Shown piece by piece: positions 1-9,010 of a DNA stretch of 64,000 nucleotides. Under the pieces are notes generated by a model. That model was not told where the DNA came from, searched no databases, and saw only the letters and a program-made list of their open reading frames with translations. Origin of the DNA: Natronolimnobius sp. AArcel1 (GTDB lineage: Archaea; Halobacteriota; Halobacteria; Halobacteriales; Natrialbaceae); the NCBI RefSeq assembly GCF_011043775.1, contig NZ_JAAKXY010000001.1, positions 287,617 to 351,616 on the forward strand, read 5' to 3'. Both the position numbers and the translations under genes were made by a program. Every line of letters starts with the position of its first letter. Within the stretch, counting starts at the first letter, position 1.

Positions 1-63
1 CCAGTCGATCGCATCGTCACCGGACGATTCGGCAACAGCCCGGACGCTGCGATAGAGATTCAC
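1..63 (-). CDS. 5' end of a gene running off the window
   Basis: Reading the minus strand from a GTG at 61-63 gives an open frame to the window edge that begins MNLYRSVRAVAESSGDDAID. The composition (acidic, alternating hydrophobic and polar residues) looks like a genuine haloarchaeal N-terminus rather than a shadow, and nothing else occupies this stretch. Only 21 codons are visible, so the family cannot be named. The start is uncertain because no ribosome binding site is obvious. Confidence 0.4.
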   Translation of the reverse strand, partial: MNLYRSVRAVAESSGDDAIDW

Positions 64-127
64 GCGCTGAGGTACGGCAAGCGAACGCAAAAGGGTTCGG
101 CTCGACACGGTCCGCTCGCGTGACCGA

Positions 128-481
128 TTAGTTAACGATAACGTCCGGCTGTTCCTCGTCGGCCTCAACTTCGGGCTCGTCCTCGCCACCACGGAACTTC
201 TTCACGGCGACGCCGGCGACGACGAGGACTGTGAGCGCGACGACCGCGCCGAGTGCGCCCTTGCCGCTCGAGTCGTCGTCCTCGTCGAACTCCGACTCGA
301 GGTCGGTTTCGGCTTCGAACTCGGTGTCGGTTTCTGTCTCCGTCTCGAGGTCGGTGTCGGCCTCCTCGTCGGCAGTATCCGCAGTGTCACCAAACGGCAG
401 CGCGTCGGTGATCGTTCGTGGGCCAAACTGCGGATTCCCGTCCAGATGCAACTCGATGAGGGTGAAGTTCTTATCTCCCAT
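128..481 (-). CDS. Small acidic protein with one C-terminal membrane segment
   Basis: A 117-residue protein of unknown function. Residues 1-30 form a short folded-looking N-terminus, residues 31-73 are an extremely acidic linker made almost entirely of Asp, Glu and Thr, and residues about 75-92 are one hydrophobic segment (GALGAVVALTVLVVAGVAV) followed by Lys-Lys-Phe-Arg and an acidic tail. The positive residues just after the helix suggest that the acidic N-terminal part lies outside the cell and the tail inside, but no signal peptide is present, so topology is inferred. It is probably monocistronic. I recognise no named family. Confidence 0.6.
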   Translation of the reverse strand: MGDKNFTLIELHLDGNPQFGPRTITDALPFGDTADTADEEADTDLETETETDTEFEAETDLESEFDEDDDSSGKGALGAVVALTVLVVAGVAVKKFRGGEDEPEVEADEEQPDVIVN

Positions 482-697
482 AGCCGAACGGTCAACGACG
501 CCCTACTTATCCGTTTGGTTGACTCCGATATCCTGATAGTCGCCCCTGTAGGGCCGATCAGGCGACTGCGACCGCCCAGCGCTGCCTCAGTATGGCTGTC
601 CGCGATGAGGTGATCTTCCCAGTAGGCTTGCCCTGATCCCCTGTGCTGTGCACGGCGGACCGGTACGATTAAGTGTCCGTCACCTGCGGTCTTTCGT

Positions 698-940
698 ATG
701 AGTGGACGACCGCTGGACGTCCTCGAGGCGTCACTCGGCGACCGGGTCATAGTACGACTCAAAAGTGGTGACGAGTACGACGGCGATCTCGCTGGCTACG
801 ATCAGCATATGAACCTCGTACTCGAGGACGTGACGATTGCGACGGATGCCGTTTCGGGGTCGGAATCGGCCGACGACGGCGAGTCGATCGAAGACACAAC
901 CATTATACGCGGCGATAACGTCGTTTCGATCACTCCATGA
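698..940 (+). CDS. lsm: Archaeal Lsm (Sm-like) RNA-binding protein
   Basis: An 80-residue Sm-fold protein. Sm1 is seen around residues 8-45 ([20 protein letters not shown], then the [12 protein letters not shown] signature) and Sm2 near the end ([10 protein letters not shown], the IRGxNV motif that forms the uridine-binding pocket). Archaeal Lsm proteins assemble as heptameric rings that bind U-rich small RNAs and tRNA precursors. The acidic insert between Sm1 and Sm2 is typical of haloarchaea. The stop codon overlaps the start of the L37e gene (ATGA), an arrangement known from Haloferax, so the two are surely cotranscribed and probably translationally coupled. Confidence 0.95.
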   Translation: MSGRPLDVLEASLGDRVIVRLKSGDEYDGDLAGYDQHMNLVLEDVTIATDAVSGSESADDGESIEDTTIIRGDNVVSITP

Positions 941-1113
941 CTGGTGCAGGAACCCCGAGCCAAGGAAAGAAGAACACGACGACCCACACGAAGTGTCGTC
1001 GCTGCGGAGAGAAATCCTACCATACGAAGAAGAAAGTCTGCTCGTCCTGTGGCTTTGGCAAATCTGCCAAGCGCCGCGACTACGAGTGGCAGTCGAAAAC
1101 CGGCGACAACTAA
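937..1113 (+). CDS. rpl37e: 50S ribosomal protein L37e
   Basis: A 58-residue, strongly basic zinc-ribbon protein of the large ribosomal subunit. It begins [13 protein letters not shown] and carries the paired cysteines CRRC (20 and 23) and CSSC (35 and 38) that bind one zinc, followed by [13 protein letters not shown], the family hallmark. Its ATG overlaps the TGA of lsm by four bases, which fixes the start and implies coupled translation. The basic composition contrasts with the acidic neighbours, as expected of a protein buried in rRNA. It is too short for many gene finders. Confidence 0.96.
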   Translation: MTGAGTPSQGKKNTTTHTKCRRCGEKSYHTKKKVCSSCGFGKSAKRRDYEWQSKTGDN

Positions 1114-1308
1114 CTCTCGCCGATATCGGTACGCGTTCTTCTTCACTTTCAGTGCCTGAGCGTCGCGTCTCTCTCTCGAGATCGCGACCGAACGAAGCCG
1201 CCAGAACGCCTGAGATACTTGAATTCGGGCGTAACAAACGTTTATCCCCGTCTCGAGCCTACGTAGTAGTGACCACGCTACATCGGGGCAGGCGGTCGAG
1301 GGATACCC

Positions 1309-2007
1309 ATGCTAACTGACGCACTTTCCTACCTAAACAACAGTGACGACGCCTGGAAGACGACCATACTCGGCGGAATCTTTCTCTTGTTTAGCTTCTT
1401 GCTTCTCCCCCTGTTTCTCGTCTGGGGCTACATCGTCCGCGTTGTCGACCGAACGGCACACGGCGACGAGGAGGCACCGACATTCGAGGAATGGGGCGAG
1501 CTGCTGGTCGACGGCGCAAAAGTGGGCCTCATTTTGCTCGCGTACGCGCTCGTCCCGGCCATCGTCGGGACGGTACTCGTCGGCGGAATTCTGCTCGTAA
1601 CGGGCGGCGAACCCGGCGTCCTCGGCATCGGCGCACTGACGATCAGCGCGTTCTTGACGCTTGCCGTCGCCATCGCCGCAATGTATGTCGCGCCAGCGGG
1701 AATCGCGAACTTCGCCGGCGAGCGACGACTCAGCGCGGGGATCGACCTCGAGGCGCTGCGCCCAACGCTTCGAACCGGAACCTACGCGAGCGCCTGGCTG
1801 ATCGCACTCGGCATCGTGATCGTCGGCGGGTTCGTCTCCGGAATCCTCGCATCCATTCCGTTCCTCGGAGCGCTGCTGGGTGCACTCGTCTCATTCTACG
1901 CGCTGGTCACAGCGTACTACGTGATCGGACACACCTGGGGCGAACTCCACCCCGTCACCCTCGAGCAAGGCGGCACCGAATCGACCGACGAACGACCCGC
2001 CGTTTGA
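1309..2007 (+). CDS. DUF4013-type multi-pass membrane protein
   Basis: A 232-residue integral membrane protein with about six hydrophobic segments in two bundles. The first includes TTILGGIFLLFSFLLLPLFL, followed by the G-Y-I-V-R-V-V-D element and a short acidic loop with FEEWGELLVDG. That combination is characteristic of DUF4013 proteins, common in haloarchaea and of unknown function. The second half has Ala/Gly-rich helices and ends in a soluble acidic tail. It stands alone between the lsm operon and the next gene, with a T-run terminator directly downstream. No transport or catalytic motif is visible. Confidence 0.8.
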   Translation: MLTDALSYLNNSDDAWKTTILGGIFLLFSFLLLPLFLVWGYIVRVVDRTAHGDEEAPTFEEWGELLVDGAKVGLILLAYALVPAIVGTVLVGGILLVTGGEPGVLGIGALTISAFLTLAVAIAAMYVAPAGIANFAGERRLSAGIDLEALRPTLRTGTYASAWLIALGIVIVGGFVSGILASIPFLGALLGALVSFYALVTAYYVIGHTWGELHPVTLEQGGTESTDERPAV

Positions 2008-2011
2008 ACCG

Positions 2012-2017
2012 TTTTTT
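2012..2017 (+). terminator. T-run terminator of the DUF4013 gene
   Basis: Six consecutive T residues begin four bases after the TGA stop, matching the oligo-U type of intrinsic terminator used by archaeal RNA polymerase. No strong hairpin precedes it. Confidence 0.5.
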
Positions 2018-2068
2018 CAGTGGCCGACCGATGGACAGCCATTACTTTCAGGCCACAAACTGACCACT

Positions 2069-3265
2069 ATGGAACTGGAGACGACTGACGCCTTCGTCGG
2101 CCTCGAGTGCGTCGACTGCGAAACGACGGTCGACGCCGACGAATCGCATACGTGCCCGGAGTGTGGGGGACGACTCGAGGCGCGCTACGACTACGACGCA
2201 ATCGAACTGGATCGTGAGACGCTCGACTCGAGACCGTTCGACACCCAGTGGCGCTACGAGGAACTGCTGCCGTTTACCAGCGAGAGCGCAGTCTCGACGG
2301 ATGAGGGAGCAACAGCGCTGGTCGAGTGCCCGGCGCTTGCGGACGAGTTGGGTGTCGAGCGTGTCTACATCAAAGACGAGGGACGGAACCCAACGGGGAC
2401 GGTCGAAGATCGTGGCCAAAGCGTTGCCCTCACGGCGGCAAGCCAGCACGGCGCGACCGACGTTGCACTCGCGTCGACCGGCGATAGCGGCCAGTCTGCA
2501 GCCGCCTACGCGGGCCGCGCAGGCCTCGAGTCACACGTCTATCTCCCCTCGCGCTCGGGCTTTACGACCAAAGCGATGGTCAACGTCCACGGCGGCGACA
2601 TGAACGTCGTCGGTGGGCGCTACGGTGATGCACTCGAGGCGGCTGCAGAGGGCCTTGCAGAACACGACGACTGGTACTCACTGCAGGCGTTCGAGACACC
2701 TTACCGCCACGAGGGCGCGAAAACGCTGCTGTACGAACTGATCGAACAACTCGAGTGGGAGGTGCCCGACGCGATCTGTTACCCGACTGGCAGCGGGGTC
2801 GGCCTCGCAGGTCTCTACAAGGGTGCAACGGAGTTCCAAAAACTGGGACTGATCGACGACGTGCCGCCGCTGTATGCAGTCCAACCAAGCGGCTGTGCAC
2901 CCATCGTCGAGGCCCACGAGGCAGGCCAGGACGCCCACCAGCCCGAGGAAACCCCGGACACGATCTGTGGTGCACTCGAGATTCCAGACCCTGCAGGCGG
3001 CCCACAGGCGCTCGAGGCAATCCGCGAGAGCGGTGGCGGTGCCGTCACGAGTGACGATCCCAGTATTCTCGAGTCCGGTGTGCAGGTCGCCCAGCACGCG
3101 GGCCTCGAGATGGCACCGAGTTCGGCTGCGGCAGCCAGCGGGGCGTGGGAACTGGCCGAACAGGATGCCTTTGACGGCGACGAGACGGTTGTCATCTGCA
3201 ACACAGGCACCGGGAACAAGGAGGCGGACGTGTTGCGCAGTCACCTGATGGGGCAAGGAATCTAA
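2069..3265 (+). CDS. Threonine-synthase-like fold-type II protein lacking the PLP lysine
   Basis: A 398-residue protein with the layout of archaeal threonine synthase: an N-terminal zinc ribbon (C14, C17, C29, C32), then a fold-type II PLP-enzyme body. The normally invariant segment NPTGSFKDRG, whose Lys forms the Schiff base with PLP, reads NPTGTVEDRG here, so Glu (residue 113) replaces the catalytic Lys. The phosphate and ring-binding loop normally written STGNxG reads STGDSGQSAAAY. The rest of the fold, including a Gly-rich C-terminal loop (NTGTGNKEADV), is intact and the frame is uninterrupted. It may be a non-catalytic paralogue or use another chemistry; I would not call it thrC. It is not in an amino acid operon. 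Confidence 0.8.
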   Translation: MELETTDAFVGLECVDCETTVDADESHTCPECGGRLEARYDYDAIELDRETLDSRPFDTQWRYEELLPFTSESAVSTDEGATALVECPALADELGVERVYIKDEGRNPTGTVEDRGQSVALTAASQHGATDVALASTGDSGQSAAAYAGRAGLESHVYLPSRSGFTTKAMVNVHGGDMNVVGGRYGDALEAAAEGLAEHDDWYSLQAFETPYRHEGAKTLLYELIEQLEWEVPDAICYPTGSGVGLAGLYKGATEFQKLGLIDDVPPLYAVQPSGCAPIVEAHEAGQDAHQPEETPDTICGALEIPDPAGGPQALEAIRESGGGAVTSDDPSILESGVQVAQHAGLEMAPSSAAAASGAWELAEQDAFDGDETVVICNTGTGNKEADVLRSHLMGQGI

Positions 3266-3283
3266 TCGCGACTGTCAACACAG

Positions 3284-3604
3284 CTACTGCACCGACCGAA
3301 TTGCACGAACGTTATTGTACACTGTATAGGACCCAATAATCGCAATTCCAGCCGGAATAAGCAGCCGAACGCGAGCGTCAGGGACGGTGAGATAGCCAGC
3401 GTAGAAGATACCAAGAATCATGGCTTTGAACAGCCCGAAGCGGACTGCCGACGGTGGTTTACCGAGTACAGCCCGTGGAATCGACTGCCCTTCCTCGAGG
3501 TCGTCATATCTGAGTCCACGAAGCGTCGTCACGAGGTCGCCAATGCCGTACAGGCCGATGGCCAGCGCCCAGAGCACGACCGCGAGTGGTGACGAGACGA
3601 CCAT
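3284..3604 (-). CDS. Small multi-pass membrane protein downstream of pelA
   Basis: A 106-residue protein with three predicted membrane helices: SPLAVVLWALAIGLYGIGDL, FGLFKAMILGIFYAGYL, and LLIPAGIAIIGSYTVYNNV. Between the first two is a conserved-looking soluble loop (TTLRGLRYDDLEEGQSIPRA) seen in haloarchaeal DUF5658-like proteins; this family assignment is tentative. I prefer the ATG at 3602-3604 over an upstream in-frame start at 3634, because the latter would overlap the pelA stop and adds a basic tail unlike haloarchaeal N-termini. It follows pelA by 26 bases on the same strand, so cotranscription is likely. Function unknown. Confidence 0.7.
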   Translation of the reverse strand: MVVSSPLAVVLWALAIGLYGIGDLVTTLRGLRYDDLEEGQSIPRAVLGKPPSAVRFGLFKAMILGIFYAGYLTVPDARVRLLIPAGIAIIGSYTVYNNVRAIRSVQ

Positions 3605-3630
3605 GGTATGCCCGCTGTGCGGTCTCCGTC

Positions 3631-4698
3631 TCACTCGAGACGATAGCGAAGCAGCGCTGCGATGCCGCCGAGATTCGACAGCTGTTCGCCCGGTGGAAAC
3701 TCACTCGAGAACACCGTCACGTCGCCGCCTTTCTGCTCCGTTGTCCGGACGAGGTCGTCGATGTCGAGCGCCCACTCGCCCTCGGGACCGCGCTCTTTTC
3801 GCAGGCGGTCGTCCAGAACGAGTAGGCGCTCGATGGCACCGAACTCGGCGGCCTGCTTCACCTGATCGGGGCCGTAAGCGGCTTTCGCGCCCTGTGCCAT
3901 GCGCTTTGTGAGTTCGTCGATGTACTCGGCCTCGCTCTCGATACGCGTCTCCTGTTGGACATCCGCGACGGCTCCACGTTTCAGGACCTCGTGAACCCCG
4001 CGGTCGCCAACGGCTGCTGTATCGACCATCGTGAGCTTCTCGGCGACTTCGGGCTCGTTGTTCTCGATGTACTTCTTTGCGTCCTGTTTCGTAAAGCCAG
4101 GACCGGCGAGAATGATCGCGTCGGCGTCCTGGCGTTTGAGGACGTTGCCGAGTTCGGCGAACAGCTCGGAGCGCTCCCGGGCGAACTCGCCCTTGCCGGT
4201 CGGGCCGGTGATCGCCGCACGCTCCTCGGTGCCGTACTGGGCGACCGTGTGGACGTGTGCCTGGCCTTCTTCAACCGTCGCGATAGCCACGTCTGGATTC
4301 TCGGTGGCCTCTTCGGCCTCCTCGAGGCGGGCCTCCTGATCGGGCTTGAACCACTTCTCGATGGAGAGCTCCTCGCGCTCTTCGACGTTCAGGGTGTGAT
4401 GAAAGCCGAGTTGATCCTCGCGCGAACAGGCGACGATCTCGCCGCCGACCCGGAGGCGGTTCGCGAACTTGTGAAAGTCGATATCGTCGACGGCGATGGC
4501 GACCCACATGTGCTCGCGCTCGCCACCCGTATCCCGCATCTGGTCGTCGTTGCGCTGAATCCGCCGGGTCGTATCGCCTGCGACGCGGTCGCCGGGCTCT
4601 AAGACGTACTGGAGGTGCCAGAGATCGTCGACGCTCTCAGGGACGACCGTCACCCGCTCGCGGCCGCCCTCGACCTGCTCCCGGTCTTTAATCTGCAT
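3631..4698 (-). CDS. pelA: mRNA surveillance protein pelota (Dom34)
   Basis: A 355-residue protein, the normal length for archaeal pelota. It has the N-terminal Sm-like domain (starting [20 protein letters not shown], with the YVLEPGDRV strand), a central eRF1_2-like domain containing [16 protein letters not shown], and a C-terminal eL30-like domain ending in [12 protein letters not shown]. Pelota binds the empty A site of stalled ribosomes together with aEF1A or ABCE1 and splits the ribosome for no-go and nonstop rescue. Unlike aRF1 it has no GGQ. A second rescue factor, RqcH, is encoded about 10 kb away. The ATG at 4696-4698 is the only sensible start. Confidence 0.96.
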   Translation of the reverse strand: MQIKDREQVEGGRERVTVVPESVDDLWHLQYVLEPGDRVAGDTTRRIQRNDDQMRDTGGEREHMWVAIAVDDIDFHKFANRLRVGGEIVACSREDQLGFHHTLNVEEREELSIEKWFKPDQEARLEEAEEATENPDVAIATVEEGQAHVHTVAQYGTEERAAITGPTGKGEFARERSELFAELGNVLKRQDADAIILAGPGFTKQDAKKYIENNEPEVAEKLTMVDTAAVGDRGVHEVLKRGAVADVQQETRIESEAEYIDELTKRMAQGAKAAYGPDQVKQAAEFGAIERLLVLDDRLRKERGPEGEWALDIDDLVRTTEQKGGDVTVFSSEFPPGEQLSNLGGIAALLRYRLE

Positions 4699-4836
4699 AT
4701 GCGCCGATTTGTGCGGCGGGGCTAAGTGGGCTGCGATCCCTCGAGTCCCTGCGTCTCGAGAGATGTCCTGGCGTCGTCTCCCGGTCTTGGCACTGTTAGG
4801 GACGAGTGGTATCCGCGGTGCGGCCTATGGTAGCAT

Positions 4837-5361
4837 ATGAAACTCGCACACGTCTCCACGCTCGAGTCATTCGGCTCCCGGTCGCTCGTCATCCACGGCG
4901 TCATGGTGCTTGCGTTCGTTAACGCCGTCCTCGCCGGATTGTTCGTCGGCGGCCAACTCGGCCTTGTCTCGTTCGTCGCGCTGCTCAACTTCACCGCCGG
5001 GCTGTGGGTCGCCCACTCGGTTCACTCGCTTGGCAACGCCACGACTGGCGAGTACAGCGGCGTCCTGAACGAACTGGCCGACCGCACCGAACGCGGCGGC
5101 GGACAGTGGCTCGGAATCGGCCGCTTCGGTCGCCTGCTCGCGCTCATCGCAGCGGTGACCGCCACCGCGCTGTTGACCGCCGCACAGGTCCTTCCCGGCG
5201 CGCTACTCCCCGTCGCAACCGTCGCCGTCGGAATCATCGCGCTTGTAACTGCCATCGTGGGCTTTCTCATCGCCCTCAGCGCCTCCTACGACGACAGCCA
5301 ACAGCGCTGGGACGACCGTATCGCACACGCCGACGCGGACTCGCGCGAACTCGAGGGCTGA
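4837..5361 (+). CDS. Four-helix membrane protein of unknown function
   Basis: A 174-residue protein with four hydrophobic helices (residues about 18-37, 42-60, 95-118 and 124-150) and a charged C-terminal tail ending in DADSRELEG. The loop between helices 2 and 3 carries NATTGEYSGVLNELADRTERGG. No catalytic residues or named domain can be recognised. It is divergent from pelA, with about 138 bases between the starts that must hold both promoters. It is Ala- and Val-rich like many haloarchaeal orphan membrane proteins. Confidence 0.65.
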   Translation: MKLAHVSTLESFGSRSLVIHGVMVLAFVNAVLAGLFVGGQLGLVSFVALLNFTAGLWVAHSVHSLGNATTGEYSGVLNELADRTERGGGQWLGIGRFGRLLALIAAVTATALLTAAQVLPGALLPVATVAVGIIALVTAIVGFLIALSASYDDSQQRWDDRIAHADADSRELEG

Positions 5362-5543
5362 TCGGCTCCGCCCGCTTAGCAGCACCATCGACGCCGACGA
5401 ATCGAGAGGTTCAAATTGCCGAAGTAGCGACGGAGAGGTGTGACCGTCCGTTTCAGCGCCTGCCGATTCGATCCTGATCGACTCGTCTTTTCCTCGGTCG
5501 CGCCAGCGAAGCGTCCGACAAGAGACCGGACTCGAGTGCGAGC

Positions 5544-6743
5544 ATGATCCGTGAGCGCGTGCCGTCGCTGTCGGGTCGACTCGGCGTCTTTCTCTCGATT
5601 TGTCTGCTCTCGTTTCTCGTCAACGGCGTCCGTATCGCCTTTGCGCCCCTGGTTGACGTCTTCATTCAGATGGGGATCAACCCGGCGACGGCTGGGCTGG
5701 CGGCAACGGCCGTCTGGGTTGGCAGCGCGCTCTCGAGGTTGCCGACGGGCTATCTGCTGACCTACGTAAGTCGCCAGCGGACGATCCTCGCGATGGGGCT
5801 TTTTCTCTCGATTACGTCGGCGTTCACCGCCATCTCGCCGGACATCCGCTACACAATCGTCGGCGCATTTCTGGTCGGACTCGCGACAGGTGTTTTCTAC
5901 ATTGCCGCGAACCCGCTCGTGAGCGAACTTTACCCCGAGCGCGTCGGGTTGGCGGTCGGCATCCGCGGGATGTTCTCGCAACTGGCAGCTGTCAGCGTGC
6001 CGTTTCTGGTCTCACTCGCGATCATCCTCGGCACGTGGCGACTCGTCTTCGGCGCGATTGCCGTCGGTGCGTTCGTCGTCACGATGGTCTTCCGGGTTGC
6101 GGTGACGAACGCTGACATGCCAACCGCCGGCGCTGACGACCGCGACTTTCTGGGTGCGATTCGGCGGCAGTGGCGATTGATCGCCGTCGGCATCATCTTC
6201 GTCGGCTTCGCGGGCTTCGTCTGGCAGGGCGTGTTCAACTTCTACGTCACCTATCTCGGTGTGGCGAAAGATATTCCGTCTGGACAGGCCACGACGCTAC
6301 TGACCGTGATGTTCGCTGCCGGCGTTCCCTCGTTCGTCATCGCCGGCCGACTCGCAGATCGGTTCTCCTATCTCCCCGTGCTATTCGCGACGCTTGTCGG
6401 CTTTGTCGTCACGCTGCTCGCGCTTACCATGGTCGAGGGCTTCATCGCAATCGCGCTCGTCTCGGTCGCGATGGGACTGATCGTTCACTGCCTGTTCCCA
6501 GTCGCCGACGCCTACCTGCTCGATACCCTGCCCGACGAAAATCGCGCCAGCGCCTACTCCGGGTTCAGCGCAACTATGATGCTCATGCAAGCCCCCGGCA
6601 GCGTCGCCGTCGGCCTGCTCGCACAGGCTGGCCTCGGCTACACCCGCGTCTTCCAGGGCTACGCCATCTTCGTCGCCATTATTGTGCTTGTAATGGGCGC
6701 ACTCGCCAACGCTGACCGGCTCCCCCAGGGCAACACCACGTAG
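5544..6743 (+). CDS. Major facilitator superfamily transporter
   Basis: A 399-residue protein with twelve predicted membrane helices in two halves separated by a cytoplasmic loop near TNADMPTAGADDRDFLGAI. The MFS motif A-like loop between helices 2 and 3 is seen as VGSALSRLPTGYLLTYVSRQR, and its counterpart in the second half as AGRLADRFSY. Length and symmetry are those of the 12-TM drug/sugar/organic-anion exporters. The substrate cannot be inferred from sequence or neighbours. It starts at the first ATG after an in-frame stop-rich leader and ends just upstream of a convergent frameshifted gene. Confidence 0.85.
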   Translation: MIRERVPSLSGRLGVFLSICLLSFLVNGVRIAFAPLVDVFIQMGINPATAGLAATAVWVGSALSRLPTGYLLTYVSRQRTILAMGLFLSITSAFTAISPDIRYTIVGAFLVGLATGVFYIAANPLVSELYPERVGLAVGIRGMFSQLAAVSVPFLVSLAIILGTWRLVFGAIAVGAFVVTMVFRVAVTNADMPTAGADDRDFLGAIRRQWRLIAVGIIFVGFAGFVWQGVFNFYVTYLGVAKDIPSGQATTLLTVMFAAGVPSFVIAGRLADRFSYLPVLFATLVGFVVTLLALTMVEGFIAIALVSVAMGLIVHCLFPVADAYLLDTLPDENRASAYSGFSATMMLMQAPGSVAVGLLAQAGLGYTRVFQGYAIFVAIIVLVMGALANADRLPQGNTT

Positions 6744-6770
6744 CGATACCGTCAACCCTGCTGGCGTCGC

Positions 6771-7038
6771 TCACTCCCGAAGTTCCTCGAGTTTGTCCTT
6801 CGCCTTGTCGACTGTCGTGTCAAAGGTGTCCTCGAGTTCCTCGACGGAGCGTTCGACGTAGTGGACGCGACCGTGGGGAACCCGTCGGATGATGTCGTTT
6901 CTCGTCGTCGACATCGTAGGCGAACAGCCAGTGCTGTTGGAAGAAGGCGATGTGTTCGTTGTCGACGGTGACCTCGTCGATCTCGCCGTCGGGCGTCTCG
7001 TAGACAATTTTTGCGGTGCCGAGTTCTGCGTCCGTCAT
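6771..7038 (-). pseudogene. Small conserved-looking gene split by a one-base frameshift
   Basis: Two overlapping minus-strand frames complement one another. The first starts at the ATG at 7036-7038 (MTDAELGTAKIVYETPDG...) and reads sensibly up to FAYDVDDE. The second frame continues sensibly as NDIIRRVPHGRVHYVERS and on to the TCA (stop) at 6771-6773, ending in DKAKDKLEELRE. One extra base in the A-run (TTT on the plus strand, 6898-6900) separates them. With it removed the product would be about 89 residues with a beta-rich N-terminus and a helical C-terminus. This is either a real recent frameshift or a sequencing error. The family is not recognised. Confidence 0.7.
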
Positions 7039-7125
7039 ACGAAAGCATCAGCAGCCCCGCCCGTGTGCGCTTGCCCTGTTGGTGCAGGCGAGGACGAAGT
7101 TGAAGACCGAGGCCCAGCCGCCGAC

Positions 7126-7134
7126 TCTATATAC
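7126..7134 (+). promoter_or_regulatory. TATA box for the asparagine-synthase-like gene
   Basis: The sequence CTCTATATA lies about 27-30 bases before the ATG at 7161, the spacing expected for an archaeal promoter of a leaderless message. This supports that start codon. The box lies between two divergent genes and fits the plus-strand gene. Confidence 0.5.
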
Positions 7135-7160
7135 GTCTCGCGGAAAGCAGACCACAACCT

Positions 7161-8948
7161 ATGCAGACGACGCTGTGCGGACCCGACTGGACGCGCGTCG
7201 ATGAGGTCGCGGTTCGCGGCCGGGCGTTCGCCGACGGACGATTGCTCCAAGGTGAAGCGCTGGCAACGTACCTTCTGGACGCCGTCGAAACCGCACCCGC
7301 CGCGGACCCACTCGAGGCCGTCGCGGAGGCCGCCGCCGAACTCGAGGGCTTTTACGCTGCCGTGGTCTCGACTGACGAAAGCACGACGCTCATCGCCGAC
7401 GGCGCACGCTCGATCCCGCTGTACTACGACGTGGACAGCCGCGTCGTCTCCGACCGCGGCCGCGTCGTCCGCGACACGACTAACGCCGACCGAAACCCCG
7501 TCACCGAGAGCGAGTTCTTGCTCACGCGGTACGTGACCGGACCGGAGACGATCTGGTGCGGCGTTCGTGCCGTCCAACCCGGCGAAGTCGTGCGACTCGA
7601 GGACGGAACCGTGCGGCGACAGACATACCGCGAGTACTGGCCGGACGGCTCGCTCGAGAATGGCGACGATAGGACCGAACGAGCGAACGGAACCGATCAC
7701 GCCACACGACTCGAGGCGGCACTCGAGATTGCCCTCGACCGACTGGAGCGTGTCGCCGGAGATCGGCCGATTGTCCTGTCGCTATCAGGTGGGTACGACT
7801 CGCGCCTGCTCGCTGCGTCGCTCGTCGAGCGCGGCCGCGAGGTGATCGGGTTCACGTTCGGCCGTTCGGGCCACCCCGACGTGGAGATGAGCCGCGAGGT
7901 GGCCTCGAGACTTGGCATTCGCTGGGAGTTCGTCCCCTACGACGAGGCGCTGTGGGCGGAATGGTATCACGGCGAGGTAGGCCAGCAGTACCGCACGCAG
8001 GCATTCGGCGGCGACGCGCTCCCGTTTCTCGCTGAATGGCCCGCACTTCGGCTGTTGCTCGAGGATGAGCGACTTCCAACGGACGCGCTGTACTGTCCCG
8101 GCCACACCGTCGCGACGCCGAGCGAGCGGCTGCCGGTCTTTGCGGGCGAGTCACGAGGCGACGACTCCGCTACTGGGGCTGTCGGGTGCGGTTCTGGTGA
8201 CGAGGGCAGCGAGGCCGTCACCCCCTCGCTCGAGGGACTCCTCGAGTACATCCTCGAGATCCATTACAGCCTGTGGGGGTGGGACGACGATGCGTTTCGC
8301 GCCGCCGCGCGCGAGCGAATCCGACGCGGACTACTCGGCGAGCGCGACTCGGCGATGATCGACGGCCCCGCGAGCGCCGCCGCAGCCTACGAGCGCTGGG
8401 AGTGGCGCGGGCGAATGTCGACGTTCACCAACGGCGATCTGCGGACCTACGAGAACGCCGACGTCGACTGGTGGCTCCCGCTGTGGGATCCGGCTTACGT
8501 CCGCGCGTGGCAGCAGGTGCCACTCGAGCACCGACGCGAAAAGCGCGCCCATGCGAATCTTGCCGTGGACCGGTATCGTACAGTCGCCGACGTACCGACC
8601 GACCGGGCTTCAATCACGGATCGAACGCTCTCACCGGTTGACCGACACCTCGCGCTGGTTCGCCACACGCCGGCGCAACAGTTCACCGAACGTGGGGGCG
8701 AGTGGGACCCACCGTATCTCGCGCCGCGGGAGGCGTGGAGCGAGCCAGGCCAGCACCCGCTGGCGTGGGACGGCGCGGTTGACAACGCCTTACTCGAGCG
8801 ACTGCCGACGGAGCGGGGGTTCTACGCGCTTCGGACGCTGGCCGAAACGGGACGATTGGATCTCTCCGACGGTGAAAGCACCACCCCGGACTCTCAGTTG
8901 TCGCTGCCGACAGACGACCCGAGCGACTCGAGTACCGAGCCGTCGTGA
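7161..8948 (+). CDS. Asparagine-synthase-like protein with ATP-binding PP-loop
   Basis: A 595-residue protein of the asparagine synthase superfamily. The C-terminal synthetase domain has the ATP-pyrophosphatase loop SLSGGYDSRLLAAS (around residues 207-220), followed by GFTFGRSGHPDVEMSREVA, as in AsnB-type enzymes. The N-terminal 160 residues resemble the class II glutamine amidotransferase fold, but Met is followed by Gln, so the catalytic Cys2 needed for glutamine hydrolysis is absent. It may use ammonia, or amidate or activate another substrate, as do AsnB relatives in surface-glycan and secondary-metabolite pathways. A TATA box 27-30 bases upstream supports the start. The gene stands alone, so its substrate is unknown. 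Confidence 0.8.
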   Translation: MQTTLCGPDWTRVDEVAVRGRAFADGRLLQGEALATYLLDAVETAPAADPLEAVAEAAAELEGFYAAVVSTDESTTLIADGARSIPLYYDVDSRVVSDRGRVVRDTTNADRNPVTESEFLLTRYVTGPETIWCGVRAVQPGEVVRLEDGTVRRQTYREYWPDGSLENGDDRTERANGTDHATRLEAALEIALDRLERVAGDRPIVLSLSGGYDSRLLAASLVERGREVIGFTFGRSGHPDVEMSREVASRLGIRWEFVPYDEALWAEWYHGEVGQQYRTQAFGGDALPFLAEWPALRLLLEDERLPTDALYCPGHTVATPSERLPVFAGESRGDDSATGAVGCGSGDEGSEAVTPSLEGLLEYILEIHYSLWGWDDDAFRAAARERIRRGLLGERDSAMIDGPASAAAAYERWEWRGRMSTFTNGDLRTYENADVDWWLPLWDPAYVRAWQQVPLEHRREKRAHANLAVDRYRTVADVPTDRASITDRTLSPVDRHLALVRHTPAQQFTERGGEWDPPYLAPREAWSEPGQHPLAWDGAVDNALLERLPTERGFYALRTLAETGRLDLSDGESTTPDSQLSLPTDDPSDSSTEPS

Positions 8949-9010
8949 CTTCCAGTTGAAAGATCTGCGAAGCGCGAGCCTTACGTACCACCGGGTGCGA
9001 CCACGGAGTG

